A DNA stretch of 64,000 bases, taken from Branchiostoma floridae. Taxonomy: Eukaryota; Chordata; Leptocardii; Amphioxiformes; Branchiostomatidae. A program made the translations under genes and the position numbers. This document shows positions 35,215 to 47,000 of the stretch, piece after piece. The notes below the pieces were generated by a model. The model worked only from the letters and a program-made list of their open reading frames with translations. It ran no database searches and was not told where the DNA came from. Numbering within the stretch: position 1 is the first letter of the stretch; each line of letters begins with the position of its first letter. The DNA is taken from assembly GCF_000003815.2 (NCBI RefSeq), contig NC_049995.1, forward strand, positions 14,489,378-14,553,377, written 5' to 3'.

Positions 35215-35460
35215 CGATATTTAGCCGTGCGATTCGTTTGTGGTAAGATTGCAAGCTAGACTTTACGTAGGTCGTGCGATCGCCTCACCTAAAGTTGCGG
35301 CGAAATTTAGTCGTACGATTCGTTTGATGTAACGTCCTTGGTTTGTGGTAAAATTGCAAGCTAGACGTCACATTGGTCATAGGTGGTGCGATCGTCTCAC
35401 CTATTTAACGTTTCTGAGCAATTTAGTCGTACGATTGGTTTGTCGTTAGCCTGAGTACCA
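35215..35460. repeat. Degenerate repeat near the 5' end of the GPCR gene
   Basis: 'tttagtcgtacgattcgttt', 'gcaagctagact' and 'ggtgcgatcg.ctcacct' recur two to three times. Related fragments occur at 36340-36480 and 36720-36760. Confidence 0.7.
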
Positions 35461-35586
35461 TCATCCGCCGATCCTATACTTTGGGTACCTTCGGGTACCT
35501 TCGGCATCTGTCGGAACTCGCCATCGGAACGTTCGACACTCACTCGGGTGATCCCGAGTACAATGTACTACAATTTCGGGTTACAC

Positions 35587-36235
35587 TATACCCCCCTCAC
35601 ATTAGGCGAAAATCGATCGGACGACCAGTGTGAGAACTCTACTTGCTTAGGAGGGATGATCATGATGGTAAAAGAGGTTGGATCGAATTTCTAAACAGGT
35701 AATATATTATCCTTTGTCAGTAGATATAATTTTGTACCCACGCTACAAAGTAAGAAGCAGTTTAACTTGAATGTACAATGTAGCGTGCATAGACCAATGG
35801 CTAATGGCCCTGCCAAGAGGTTCTAATGTCCGCGCTACAGGAAAGGGCCGCAGTCCTTACTTAATAGGATGCATGCCATGTTAAGCTGTTGTCCACCGTT
35901 CATTGTGCAAAGAATGAACGGAATCTTGTCATACCCTGTAAATACTTTACATAGCATAAAATTATGTCTTCTCTGTGATGCCTCATGTAAGAATAGCTCT
36001 TTGCTGAGCTAACATCANNNNNNNNNNNNNNNNNNNNNNNNNNNNNNNNNNNNNNNNNNNNNNNNNNNNNNNNNNNNNNNNNNNNNNNNNNNNNNNNNNN
36101 NNNNNNNNNNNNNNNNNNNNNNNNNNNNNNNNNNNNNNNNNNNNNNNNNNNNNNNNNNNNNNNNNNNNNNNNNNNNNNNNNNNNNNNNNNNNNCTCGTCG
36201 TCCGATCGACTTTCGCCTAATGTGAGGGGGGTATA
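35587..36235. mobile_element. TIR element, TATACCCCCC ends, interrupted by gap
   Basis: The left end TATACCCCCCTCACATTAGG plus 'cgaaa.tcgatcgg' is mirrored at the right end (cctaatgtgaggggggtata, 36216-36235). The interior includes the 176-N gap, so coding capacity cannot be judged. Confidence 0.75.
36018..36193. other. Assembly gap (176 N)
   Basis: N run inside the TIR element. Confidence 1.
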
Positions 36236-36759
36236 AGGAATACCAACCCCGGGCAGTTCAGGACGGGCGATCCAACAATAATTCCTTGGCCTACTGCCTA
36301 TGGTGAGACTGCAACCTGGACTGTAAACCGGAGCCCCCGACAAGACTTACGATTTTTTCGTCGAAAAATTGCTAGCTAGACTTTAAAACAAAGCCTCATA
36401 GAACACGTAGGATTCGTTCGTCGCAAGATTGCAAGATAGACTGTAAAGGAGAGGTCACTATCGTCGTACGATTTTGATGCCATAGAATTTTCAAGGAGGC
36501 CGTGACAGAACCGCCCACCGACATGGATCCAAAACAGCATTTTGTATACCAAGACAGTCGAACTTTGTAGAAAACGTACATTTTTTTCCTACAAAATGAC
36601 CAAAGTTGGCGATCGTACGACGATCGCACGACCTGTATGACCACGCCCAAAATAAAGGCCCCTAGAACACGTATGATTTGTAGTCTTTGTCCAAATCTTA
36701 AAACCAACAAAACATGCCCCGACAAGCTTACGATTCGTTCGTCGTTACATTTCGAGCGA

Positions 36760-37794
36760 GACTAATAAGACCATATAACAGCCAACAATGATTTGTTCAT
36801 TTGCCACGGGAAAAATGCACGGTTTTTAGCGAAACTATGATATAACTAGCCACCTACAAGGATCCACGACTACCACAAAACAGAATATATTGTGTCATAC
36901 CTTCACGGCTGTCTCAAAGAATGGTCTCAGTGTCTGCCGTCGTTACCCTATCGATACGAAGCAAATGTGGCAGGGCATTTTAGAGCAGGCGACTAAAAAA
37001 ACACATCTGTACGATGCAGGTCAGAAAAATGTTACTTATACCCAGAACGTAGACAATTACGTCTCCCTTTGCCACACGCACGTAGGTTAACGCATGTATT
37101 ACCTTAGAAGTTGCCGCATCGCGCAAACAATAAAATGTCAGACCGTGACACCTTTTATATGCCTCCAGGGTTCCCAATCCTACACCAAACAGATGAGACG
37201 ACAGGGATTGTATAAAACACTAGCCGGAATATCAGCTTTCGCTTACGTTAGCGGAAATTGCGAAGCCTCTTACCTGTGGTATTTTATCTGGTTATCCGGT
37301 AGGTTTATAAGATTATGGTTCTTCCAAAAATCGCATTTTGGGAGTTAATCCGCGGCGCGTGGCTAAACATTTAAATCCACGTTAAGCCGATTTAAAGCGA
37401 AAAGATAAATGTGACTTTTAGTTTTACATTGGAGCAAACAATGTAAAAGTGCTCCAAACTTTTGAAGCTGTCTTTATGTTTGAAGAATTAAAGTATTCTT
37501 TTGTCAAAACAAGCTGTTACTGTCTGGTAACTAGGCGACAGAAACATTCATTGTACTATTTTTGTCGGACGAGTTTTAGCGAGGCCTCTTCAGAAGGTGA
37601 AGGCTCTAGTGCAACCACGTCCGCCATAACAGCTAAAGGAATCATTATACACACAACCACGATCGTCACAAAATGCCTCCAATTAACGTGAGGCCAATGT
37701 GGATCGTCCTCAGTAATTTGTGTTGGTGACCAAAATGATAACAAGGCTAGCTAACAATTTAACAGTACATGTATCTGTTGAATGAGAGAATGGA
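36760..37794. other. No gene seen
   Basis: Unique-looking sequence with only short open frames and no supported exon. Confidence 0.4.
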
Positions 37795-37990
37795 TGAATG
37801 AATGAATGAATAAAAAAAAAAGGAAGCAAGGAAACAAGAAAAGAAGAAGGATGGAAAAAGGGGGCTAAGGAAGGAAATAAGGAAGGAATAAAGGAAGGAA
37901 GGGCGGAAAGAAAAAGGAAAAGAAGGAAAAAAGGAAGGATGGAAGGAAGGAAGGAAAAAAAGGAGGAAGAGAGGGGGAAAGGAAGGAAAA
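37795..37990. repeat. Purine-rich (GGAA)n tract
   Basis: About 200 bp of almost pure purine with GGAAGGAA motifs, preceded by (GAAT)n. Confidence 0.95.
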
Positions 37991-38219
37991 TCTGTAACCT
38001 GAATCTTCCCAGATGTGAAGTGAAATGGCTAGTAAGGTTGTTGTTAAAATATGCATCACTCCCTTTATATCATACTATTCCGTATAACGCGCGCACACTC
38101 CATGTCACTAGTGTATAATAAATCTCGTGTGTCTATAAAACATAATAACATAAATAATGCATCGGAACAAAAACAATCTAGTCCGCATACAATATATTTC
38201 ATTTCATAAGGGTCTAATC

Positions 38220-38850
38220 TTTGATCCCCTGAACTTTCAACCAGAGGAATATACCGAATACATACTGATCGAAAAATCTACATGAGATAATGTAACAAAG
38301 AGGTCGACTAAGGATGCGAAGGCTCCTAGAGAACATAAGAGGACAACTTTGACATCGACACTGCTGCTATTCCTGAACGTTATGAGTAATGAATTGTAAC
38401 ACAAAATAAATGACCCTGCCTAGCTTACATAACAAAAGTCTTCCCTTCCAAACTTCGTATAGAGTTACAAAAGAAAGGATCAAAACTAGCCAAGCTGCTT
38501 ACGCCAATTAATTCACCCGATTCGCCCTTTTTAATTTCAAGGTAGCCATGGTGAGATAGAACCATTTTATCTTACTGGAAGGACTTACCAGATTCGCAAT
38601 TAGATCTACATCTCATGAAAGAAGGAATTTTCACAAGGTAATAAGATTAATCCCTGAAACATAAATTGTTCCGTTATCATGATGAGGTTTTGAAAGCTTT
38701 GCAAAGATCATCGGATATGTGCAACACAGATCCTAATTGTACGGACCTCATAAATTGTGTTAGCGCTACTCGTCTGTCCAAATTTAGACATTCTATAAGC
38801 TTACAGCAGGAAGAAGGGAGACTCAAATGGTTCAGGAAATTGTGAGGCTT
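38220..38850 (+). pseudogene. Possible decayed ORF fragments, unassigned
   Basis: Protein-like frames appear in pieces, for example PLNFQPEEYTEYILIEKS (from about 38228) and an ATG-less frame at about 38650-38845 containing YHDEVLKALQRSSD and LINCVSATRLSKFRHSI before a stop. The pieces lie in different frames with stops between them. This could be an old transposon ORF; I do not recognise the family. Confidence 0.3.
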
Positions 38851-39009
38851 TGGCACATGCAAAGTAGTACTTTACTAGTCTCTAAGCAGATGAAAGGATC
38901 TGACTGTCTCGGTGATTGGCGTCTGTTTTTGAAACTTTTATATTAGTTAAACGTTCTAGCAGAAGGCAAGTCGTTGAATAGTGTAAAGCACTAAACATAT
39001 ATGTTTCGT

Positions 39010-39205
39010 ATCAGCCTCATGGTGATCTACATCTTTCACCCGGACCGGTGTGTCACCCCGTAAGGGGCGGTATAACCCGTCGTGTGCGAACATGTGCGAA
39101 CATGTACAGGGTTAGCCCTTGATAATAGCCTACGGCTAGTTGGACAGCCCTGGCTCTTTGTAAACAGCTGGAGAAATAAATAAATAAATAAATAAATAAA
39201 TGTTC
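39010..39205 (+). mobile_element. SINE-like element with (AAAT)n tail
   Basis: Begins 'cagcctcatggtgatctaca', contains 'aacatgtgcgaacatgtaca' and ends with (aaat)n at 39173-39199. The same sequence appears in reverse orientation at 43538-43745, preceded by (ttta)n, confirming a dispersed element with a simple-repeat 3' tail. Confidence 0.75.
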
Positions 39206-40100
39206 TTAATGTTGCTAACAGGACGGAAACACTGACCTGGCTACTTGCATCTATTTGTGCATTACCAGCATGTTGGGGGCTGTAAGCTTTTTCGTTTACA
39301 CTAAAGTATAGACTGAAAGTATTATTAACATTTAAGAAACAAACACGCAAACCAGAGTTCTCCACAGAGGATGGAATAATAGTCGTTTTGCCACTTCACA
39401 ACAAAGGAATCACTATAATATATCATACTTGTACAAGTTGTAGTATTTAACACCCTCTGTCATGCAAACTGAACTGTCATGCAAACTGAACCATTTTCAT
39501 GAAAGCGCAGCGCATCAGCGGTTCAGGTTATTTTTGACAGCCTCTTCACTATACTAAAAAATTCTGGGGAGAACCCTGCAAACTTATATAATTACTGCAT
39601 ATCTTCCGAATAAGATTAACAATCAGTAAACACATGCGTGCCTTGCATGTACATTTCTCTCATTTTTCCATTAACTACCCTAAACTAAACTAGAGAAAGC
39701 AGTCATCCTCAACTGATAGCTGACACAAATTGCCAATATTAATTACAATGCTAGAAAAATAACGTAAATTCGAGAAAAAAGAGAAAGGTGTTGTAGCTCA
39801 CCTTGAGTCCGTGTTGACTATATTCAGCGATGTTTTTCTCGGAAGGCTAAAATCAGGTAACAGCTGTTCACGTCGGCACAAATCAATAGGTGAAGGTCGA
39901 GTTCACGTGTAGTGTGATGGTTTCAGAGTACTAAAACGACAAGCCCTTTCGCTTTTCTTGTATCATGATATTGTGTGTGGTATCATTACTAACAAAGAAC
40001 ACATGTTACAATGTGCCCTGCCTTTCAACTTTCTTTCTTTTCTTTTCTTTTCTCTTTAAGTCCAACCATGGACGTTACTATAGTATATAATGTCCTTGTT
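39206..40100. other. No gene seen
   Basis: AT-rich sequence with a CT-rich patch at about 40026-40056. No supported exon. Confidence 0.4.
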
Positions 40101-40103
40101 AGC

Positions 40104-40325
40104 TACGGCCGCGTGGCGCGTTGGTACACCCGATCCCTCGATCTCGGAAGTTAAGCAACGCGCGGTCCGGACAGTACCAAGGACGTCCGGTTGCTGTAGC
40201 CTCACGAAGCTTTCCACGAAATCGTCTTCCGGGAGGGACGTAAAACGGGGGTCCCGTGCTCGAGGAGGTGCCTCAACCACGTTAAACAGCCTCATTACCC
40301 ACACTTTGGGTACCTACTGGCTGCA
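40104..40325 (+). mobile_element. SINE with 5S-rRNA-like head
   Basis: 'agctacggcc', 'cccgatc', 'gatctcggaagttaagcaac' and 'ggtccggacagtaccaagga' match, in order and spacing, the start, internal promoter and following region of 5S rRNA, with many substitutions. The tail 'gggacgtaaaacgggggtcc' + 'cgtgctcgaggaggtg' is shared with 49018-49085. A 5S-derived SINE (SINE3-like) fits better than a functional 5S gene. Confidence 0.65.
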
Positions 40326-40328
40326 AAA

Positions 40329-40498
40329 TACTGTAAATGCATTTAAGTTCGCAGGGATTTCATTTCACGGTAGCACCATGCACTGTAGTCTCTTACTGTT
40401 ATGGAAAAATTTTCGCGCTGTGGTTTTAAATTCGCGGTGAAGCGGCCGCCGCGAAAACCGCGAACATTAATCCACCGCGGACATTTCTGCATTTACAG
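40329..40498. mobile_element. MITE, TACTGTAAATGCA family
   Basis: Shares ends and 'ttcgcgg' motifs with 25260-25471, with an internal deletion of about 40 bp. It directly abuts the 5S-type SINE. Confidence 0.8.
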
Positions 40499-40499
40499 A

Positions 40500-41605
40500 A
40501 CACCCGACATTATTATTATAGCAAAGAGACAGAGAAGACCATTCGCGTGAAGGCCGACGGGAGTTTTACTTCCGGTCTGTGGAATGCGGAAGTAAGATAG
40601 CAAGTTGGTGAGAACGCGAAAAGAGAACGCGCTTGGATTCTATCGCAGTTTCCTATGCATGTTTCCCTCTCACAGCAGCGTGTCTTTTACTCATATGTGG
40701 TAAACAATGGTAAACAATATACAAGTGGCACAAGGTACATTAATCCTTGATTAATCATTATCTTAACGGAAGTGTCAGACCATGTTGGGGTGAATGTAAA
40801 CCTAGCGGTTTAGACCAAAGCTGCATGATAGCTTCATTAACATAATTTATGTTACAATCTAAACATATGTCTATTTTTCACAGTCTTTCATAATCTACCG
40901 TTTTTAGCCTCATAAAAGCATTTCAATTTATTTTGCAAAGACGACTTTTCATTCAAATGATCATTTTTGATTTTGCTGTATGTCTTTAAACAGTATTTAT
41001 TTTCTCGACCACAAATAGATAATAACGCAAAAAATACGAGCTCAAGGGATATTCTCTTCTAACTACACGCAAACCTGTCTTATATTGGCGAATATACAGC
41101 TAATAGTTAAACTCTAGTAAAGACACAATTTTTGTAGGCCCAACTCGATCGCCACACCCTTTCGATTGGGCAATCCCTAAACAAAGGAGAACATTCATTT
41201 GCAAATCAACATACACAAAGACAGATGCAATACGTTTTAACTTCTGAGGGTCTGTGTTCTCTTCTGAAAGCTGTAGGCAGTCTATTTTGATTTCCCCTAT
41301 TTCGTAGGTTATTGCAGACTATCTCAAGGACGTTATTTAACTATTCTCCAAGCAAAGGTTGAGGCGTGGAGATTAAATGGCCTCCTTGGTTCTTCGAAAT
41401 TCAGCGTAAGTTAAGTGTTGTGGGAAAATCCCATGAAAAACATTGATTTGTAGTAAGTACAAGCGTCTTTATATGTCTTTTAAGTACATGTATATGAAGA
41501 TTTCTATTTCGGTAAACTCTCCTTGTTCTTAGGTCAGTCACTTTACATGCATCATTTATTGCATATCTGTCAAAGGTCTCTATATAACGTCCTTGTTGTA
41601 ACAGT
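40500..41605. other. No gene seen
   Basis: AT-rich sequence with no supported exon or repeat. 'tattctccaagcaaaggttgaggc' at 41342 resembles one end of the CTCCAAGCAGA MITE family. Confidence 0.4.
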
Positions 41606-41672
41606 CTATGGCTAGTTGGTAGCGTAATTCTGGCTGTATGTCGCTATTCAGCCAAAAAAAAAAAAAAAACGT
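41606..41672 (+). repeat. Short A-tailed fragment with A-box-like motif
   Basis: 'tggctagttggtagcg' resembles a tRNA A box and the fragment ends in a 17-A run. Probably a truncated SINE. Confidence 0.4.
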
Positions 41673-41793
41673 AAAAGGAAAGGAGCTTTTTCAAGATGAA
41701 ATTTCCTTGAGTACGCAGAGGGCATGTTTTGAATGGATGGTCTAGGCAAGGACGTTATATCACGTCCTTGGTCTAGGTGTATTGGGTTTCAAG

Positions 41794-42805
41794 CGACCAC
41801 ACGGCGACAATGACAATGATCCTGGCGGCTCGTATCATTACTACAGGGGAGGTTATTAACATAATTTATGCCGACGAGGAATTCTTTTTGTTAAATGCAC
41901 GTACATTTTCACCTCGAACAATTTTCGCTCTTTGTAAAACAAAAAAGCTATTTTTTTCAATAACTGTATATCCAAAAAGTCACAAAATACCCAGATTTTA
42001 ATCCGGAACATGCAATATAATGATTTAACACCCACAGTTAAATTCTAAACAATTTCATAACATGACTGCCAGGTCGCCGAAGAAAAGGCTGAGTTCCTCG
42101 ACCTCATACTATAGTTATTGAATCCAACGATTCTTGAGTTATCATATTTTTGGCAGCCTGCTTTAGTATAGCGGGCCATAAATAAATAAAAGAAGTTTCA
42201 CCTTTACAGCATTTGACATTAATCTGTGAAACACAAACTCTGCTGCCCGGGGCTTTAACTGGCCCCCACCCCAGGATGTTGGACGGGCTGCTATAAGCGA
42301 GATTTAATCAGGCTAATTTGACACTTACTCGTCATAAACTGAGTCCTCCGCCACACATTTGATTGAACTAGCACTCTATATATACATCTGAGAGTACATG
42401 GCGACAATGACCCTAGCGGTTCGTATCATTACTGCAGGTAAAGCTTCTTAACATAATTTATACACACAAGGAATTTATTTCACAAGTGCAAGTTAATTCT
42501 TATTTTGTAGAACGTTATTTTTGTAAAATTGCACAACATTGTCTATTGCATATAACTGTTGAGAAAAAAGCTATAAATTAGATAGATATTTACTTGTAAA
42601 TGACAAAACTCCGTTTTACAACCCACAGTCAAAGTCTTCCTATGTCTGAAACTGGCTTCATTGGTATACCATGTTTAGTAGAGTTCGTAGACCTCATACT
42701 TGTTATATCGCATCCATCCGTTCTTGAGATATATCTAAATTTTTGGGATGCCTGCTTAGTAGCGGGCGACAAATAAACAAAAGAATTTCAACCCCAAGAC
42801 AGTTG
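41794..42805. repeat. Tandem duplication, offset about 610 bp
   Basis: 'acaatga.cct.gcgg.tcgtatcattact.cagg', 'taacataattta', 'cttgagttat' and 'gcctgcttagtagcggg' are shared in order between 41794-42215 and 42403-42805. Confidence 0.75.
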
Positions 42806-43286
42806 ATCATCTATAGTATACGAGAGTAAGAAGCTATTTAGGAGCGCTAGTGCACAGTGACTTGATACTATTTTGGTGTTTTACAGTTATTTTATACCTA
42901 TGGACTATCAAATAAAAAGAAAAATAACAACACATATTGACATGAATGTCTATATATTATACTCATACATATTTCACTATAGTACGAATTACTTTTGCAA
43001 ACTATTGCACATAGGCATTGTACATTTTGCATGTAACATATGCTTAATGTTTACATCTACTGTAAATTGAAATTTTCCAGTCATGTCATGTTTGTAGTTT
43101 TCTTGTTTACTATTTATTTGTTTATTTGTTTACCTCTCAAAGTCACCAACCTGTGAACATTCATTTGGCCTTCTGCGCTTTCTTCCCATTATGACGTTTA
43201 ATAGATATATTTGCGAGAGCAAACACACGAGGTACTGCACATGAAAGTGCATCTGTATTGGCAAATGACATGAAGAAACTAACCAT

Positions 43287-43500
43287 TAGGTACCGAGTTC
43301 GAGTCTTGCCATCTCACCAATCTTGTGCACTTTATTAGGAAAGGCATTTTACACGACTTTCCTCACTTCACTGAAAATGAGTACCTAGCTTCAGCTAGGA
43401 TTGTCCCTCAGATAGGACGTTAAATGGAGGTCCCGTGTTTGGGGAGAGCAATAACTCAAGCACGTTAAAACCCACCACACATAAAAGAGTGGGGGCATAC
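43287..43500 (+). mobile_element. tRNA-headed SINE
   Basis: The B-box-like 'gagttcgagtcttgcc' near the left end is followed by 'taggacgttaaatggaggtc' + 'ccgtgt', which reappears inverted at about 43846-43893. Confidence 0.6.
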
Positions 43501-43537
43501 CCCGGTGTGTGATGGTGCAAATCCCTCAAGCTGCAGT

Positions 43538-43745
43538 ATTTATTTATTTTTATTTATTGATCTTTAGGGTAGTCCCTTCAGTTAACGTACTACCGGTAAC
43601 TGATTTCCAAGGGAGCCCTATATACATGTTCGCACATGTTCGCACAACGACGGGTTATACCACCCCTGTGACACACCCGTCCGAGTGAATGATGTAGATC
43701 ACCATGTGGCTGATACGAGACAGAGGTCGCCAGGCCTCCATCCGG
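43538..43745 (-). mobile_element. SINE-like element, reverse copy of 39010 type
   Basis: Starts with (ttta)n and contains 'tgttcgcacatgttcgcaca' and 'gatgtagatcaccatg', the reverse complement of 39010-39205. Confidence 0.75.
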
Positions 43746-43965
43746 GTGATTTGAAGTGAATCATCAACTTCCGACAGAAGAATTTGCACCAACGCACACC
43801 GCACCATCGCACGTGTGGGGGTTCTTTAACGTGCATAGGGTATGGCTCTCCCCATACACGGGACCTCCATTTAACGTCCTATCCGAGGGACGACTCATTT
43901 TTCACTTGAGTAAGTAGATGGGTACATTCCCCGAACAAGGTTGACAGAGTCAGCCGAAAGGTCCC
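43746..43965 (-). mobile_element. SINE-like element, reverse copy of 43287 type
   Basis: 'gggacctccatttaacgtcc' + 'tatccgagg' is the complement of 43415-43440. Two SINE types lie adjacent in reverse orientation. Confidence 0.65.
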
Positions 43966-44039
43966 AAATATCTTCCCAATGCTGGTTAGATAAAGTTTAG
44001 TTTCTTCATAATACATGAGGTATTAATAATACATGTGTA

Positions 44040-47000
44040 TCAAAACTTAAAGTGTGAAACAAATGTGATATTTCTACTAAGACATATTGCAGCCAGCAGT
44101 TTGGCACCTTCTTCCATTAGTAAACCGTTCTCTGAGACGTCCAAGTGTAAAAGTTCACATGACTTTTCCACAAAGTCTACCAGACTTTCCTGAGTCAGTG
44201 GTATCATACCAAGGTTCAGGTGCTGAATGAGGGGTATGTATTTGTTGATGACCTGAAGTGACCTCTGTGTGACCTGTTTACAGCCGCTCAGGTTCAGACT
44301 GATCAGGTTTGGCAGGTTCTGAAACAAACAACAACAAATGCAGGGTGTGAAACTCATCGTTTTCTTACCCTGCAGGTGATAGTTTGTGATATATATTGGA
44401 TAGTACAAAGAACTCAAGCTCATCTATGTTGGCACATTGTAGAACACATGTCTAAAACTGTGTATACTGCGCATGCAATTCTTAAAAACTTTCCTTTACC
44501 AGTTGGTCTGAAGATTTCCCTATTCTCTATATTGTTTGTTTGTTTGTTTGATTGATTGATTGCATCTTGCTGCACATACTTTTTTCATCTATTGCTTGTA
44601 TTGTATACCCCAAAAGCTTCAGTGGAAAACAGCTTTCAAAGTCACAGTGTAAACAAAACCAGTTCAAGCAAACAGGCAAGAACAAATAAATGAAAACATA
44701 AATGGACGCACAAATAAATGAATGAAATATTGAATTAATATATGAATAAGAGAATGAAGGAACAAATGAACAAAAGATTGGATAGTAGAGTTTTCTTTCT
44801 CACAATCAGTGAATCTTACCTGCTAACATGTTGATGCAATGTTTTTATTTTCGAACAAATGAATGAAGAATGAATGGATGAACAATAAATGAATAATATA
44901 TATATGAATAAACAAATGAACGAACGAAAGAATGAATCAGGGTTGTAGCCAGCACCTGTCCTTCAGTCCTTTGAAGGAATTTTGCAGCTGGGGACTGAAA
45001 AAAGTTTTCCCCATTCCGTCCCCTGGGACAGACAAAAATTGATATGTAAAGATATAAAAAAACTGAAACCCATGTGTTCTTCTTCACCAAAACAGATGCC
45101 ATTGAACAGCTTAGTCTACAAGCAAAATTTGCACCTCAAAATGCAGGAAATGGTGTTTAAGAGGGTCTTGATTTAAAAATTATCAGGGACCCAGACCCTC
45201 TAGAAATGACGCGCAACGTCACGCCATGCCTTCGGTGCTCGATAGGATTCCCATTCAAAATCAAGGGGACTGAAAATGATTTCAGGCTGGCTACAACCCT
45301 GGAATGAATGAATGAAAAAAAACTCCACATCTCCTCACCTTGACCAGCATGGTGACCACCTGATCGTTCACCGCGTACCCAGCATCCCTCAGGCTAAGCT
45401 TGCGAAGCTCGGGACATTTCTGTACGAGGATTCTGGCGGTGCCGTTAGTGAAGTACATGTCATGGAGGTCCAGACTGTCCAGGGAACGGCTGAGCAGGCT
45501 ACGGAGAACGGCGTTGGTCAGTTGACGTCTTCTCCGCAACTTGTGCAGCATGCAGCTGGGGACAGGGAATGACACTAGTTTATCCATTATTAGTGTATAG
45601 TGGAGATCACAGAAACACACTCATACAAACAGACACACACAGGTCAGTTCAAACAGACTCAGCAGGCTGCGGAGGACGGCGTTGGTCAGCTGACGTCTTC
45701 TCCGCAACTTGTGCAGCATATGCAGCTGGGGAAGAGATTAACACTGGTTTGTCTATTATTTGTGTATATTGGAGATCACAGAAACACACTCATACAAACA
45801 CACACACACACACACAGGTCAGTTCAAACAGACTCAGCAGGCTGTGCAGGACGGGGTTGGTCAGCTGGCGTCTTCTCCGCAACTTGTGCAACATACAGCT
45901 GGGGAAGGGGTCAACACTAGTTTATGAATTGTTTGAAAAAAAAGACTATTCAGAGATATCAAGTCAATGGACACAGGATTCAAACTGCAATATCTCAGAA
46001 ATACAGTCAGTATTGCCCTGTAAAACCACGATCCTCGGCTTGATATTTCTGAATACTGTAAATGCATTTAAGTCCACAAGGCTTTAAATTCGCGGTAGCG
46101 GGACATTTCTGTGTGAGGATTCTGGCAGTGCTATTCAGGTGAAGTACATGTCATGGAGGTCCAGACTGTCCAGGGACCGGCTGAGCAGGCTATGCAGGAC
46201 GGCGTTGGTCAGCTGGCGTCTTCTCCGCAACTTGTGCAGCATGCAGCTGGGGAGGGATTAACACTGGTTTGTCCATTATTTGTGTATATTGGAGATCACA
46301 GAAACACACGCATACAATCAGACACACACAGGTCAGTTGAAACAGACTCAGCAGGCTACGCAGGATGGCATTGGTCAGCTGGCGTCTTCTCCGCAACTTG
46401 TGCAACATGCAGCTGGAGAAGGGATCAACACTAGTTTATGAATTGTTTGAAAAAAGAAGACTATTCAGAGATGTCAAGTCAATGGACACAAGATTCAAAC
46501 TGCAATTTCTCAAAAATGCATGCAGTTAGTATTGCCCTGTAAAACCACAATCCTCGACTTGAAATTTCTGAATACCACAAATGCATTTAAGTCTGTGGGG
46601 ATCTAAATTTGCGGTAGCGGGACATTTCTGTACGAGGATCCTGGCGGTGGCGTTAGTAAAGTACATGTCATGGAGGTCCAGACTGTCCAGGGAGCGGCTC
46701 AGCAAGCTACGCAGGACGGCATTGGTCAGCTGACGTCTTCTCCGCAACTTGTGCAACATGCAGCTGGGGAAGGGATTAACATTTTCAATACGGCATACAG
46801 CATGTATAACTGTAATAACATTTGCCAAAACTCACAACTTGTGCTGCATACAGCTGGGGATGGGATTTTTTGCTGCAGTGTTGTGTAATGTAGATCACAG
46901 AAACACACACAGGCTTAGAAGGCTGCCCAGAACAAAGATGTGTATAAGTTGTGTGACACACAGTTGGGAAAGGGATTAATCAACAGAACGCTTTTCTTAT

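Noticed and set aside
40104-40220. Functional 5S rRNA gene
   Set aside because: Many substitutions in conserved positions and a SINE tail attached; better explained as a 5S-derived SINE.
45569-46087. 172-residue + strand frame and related frames through 46434
   Set aside because: Antisense translation of the LRR exon copies and CA repeats.
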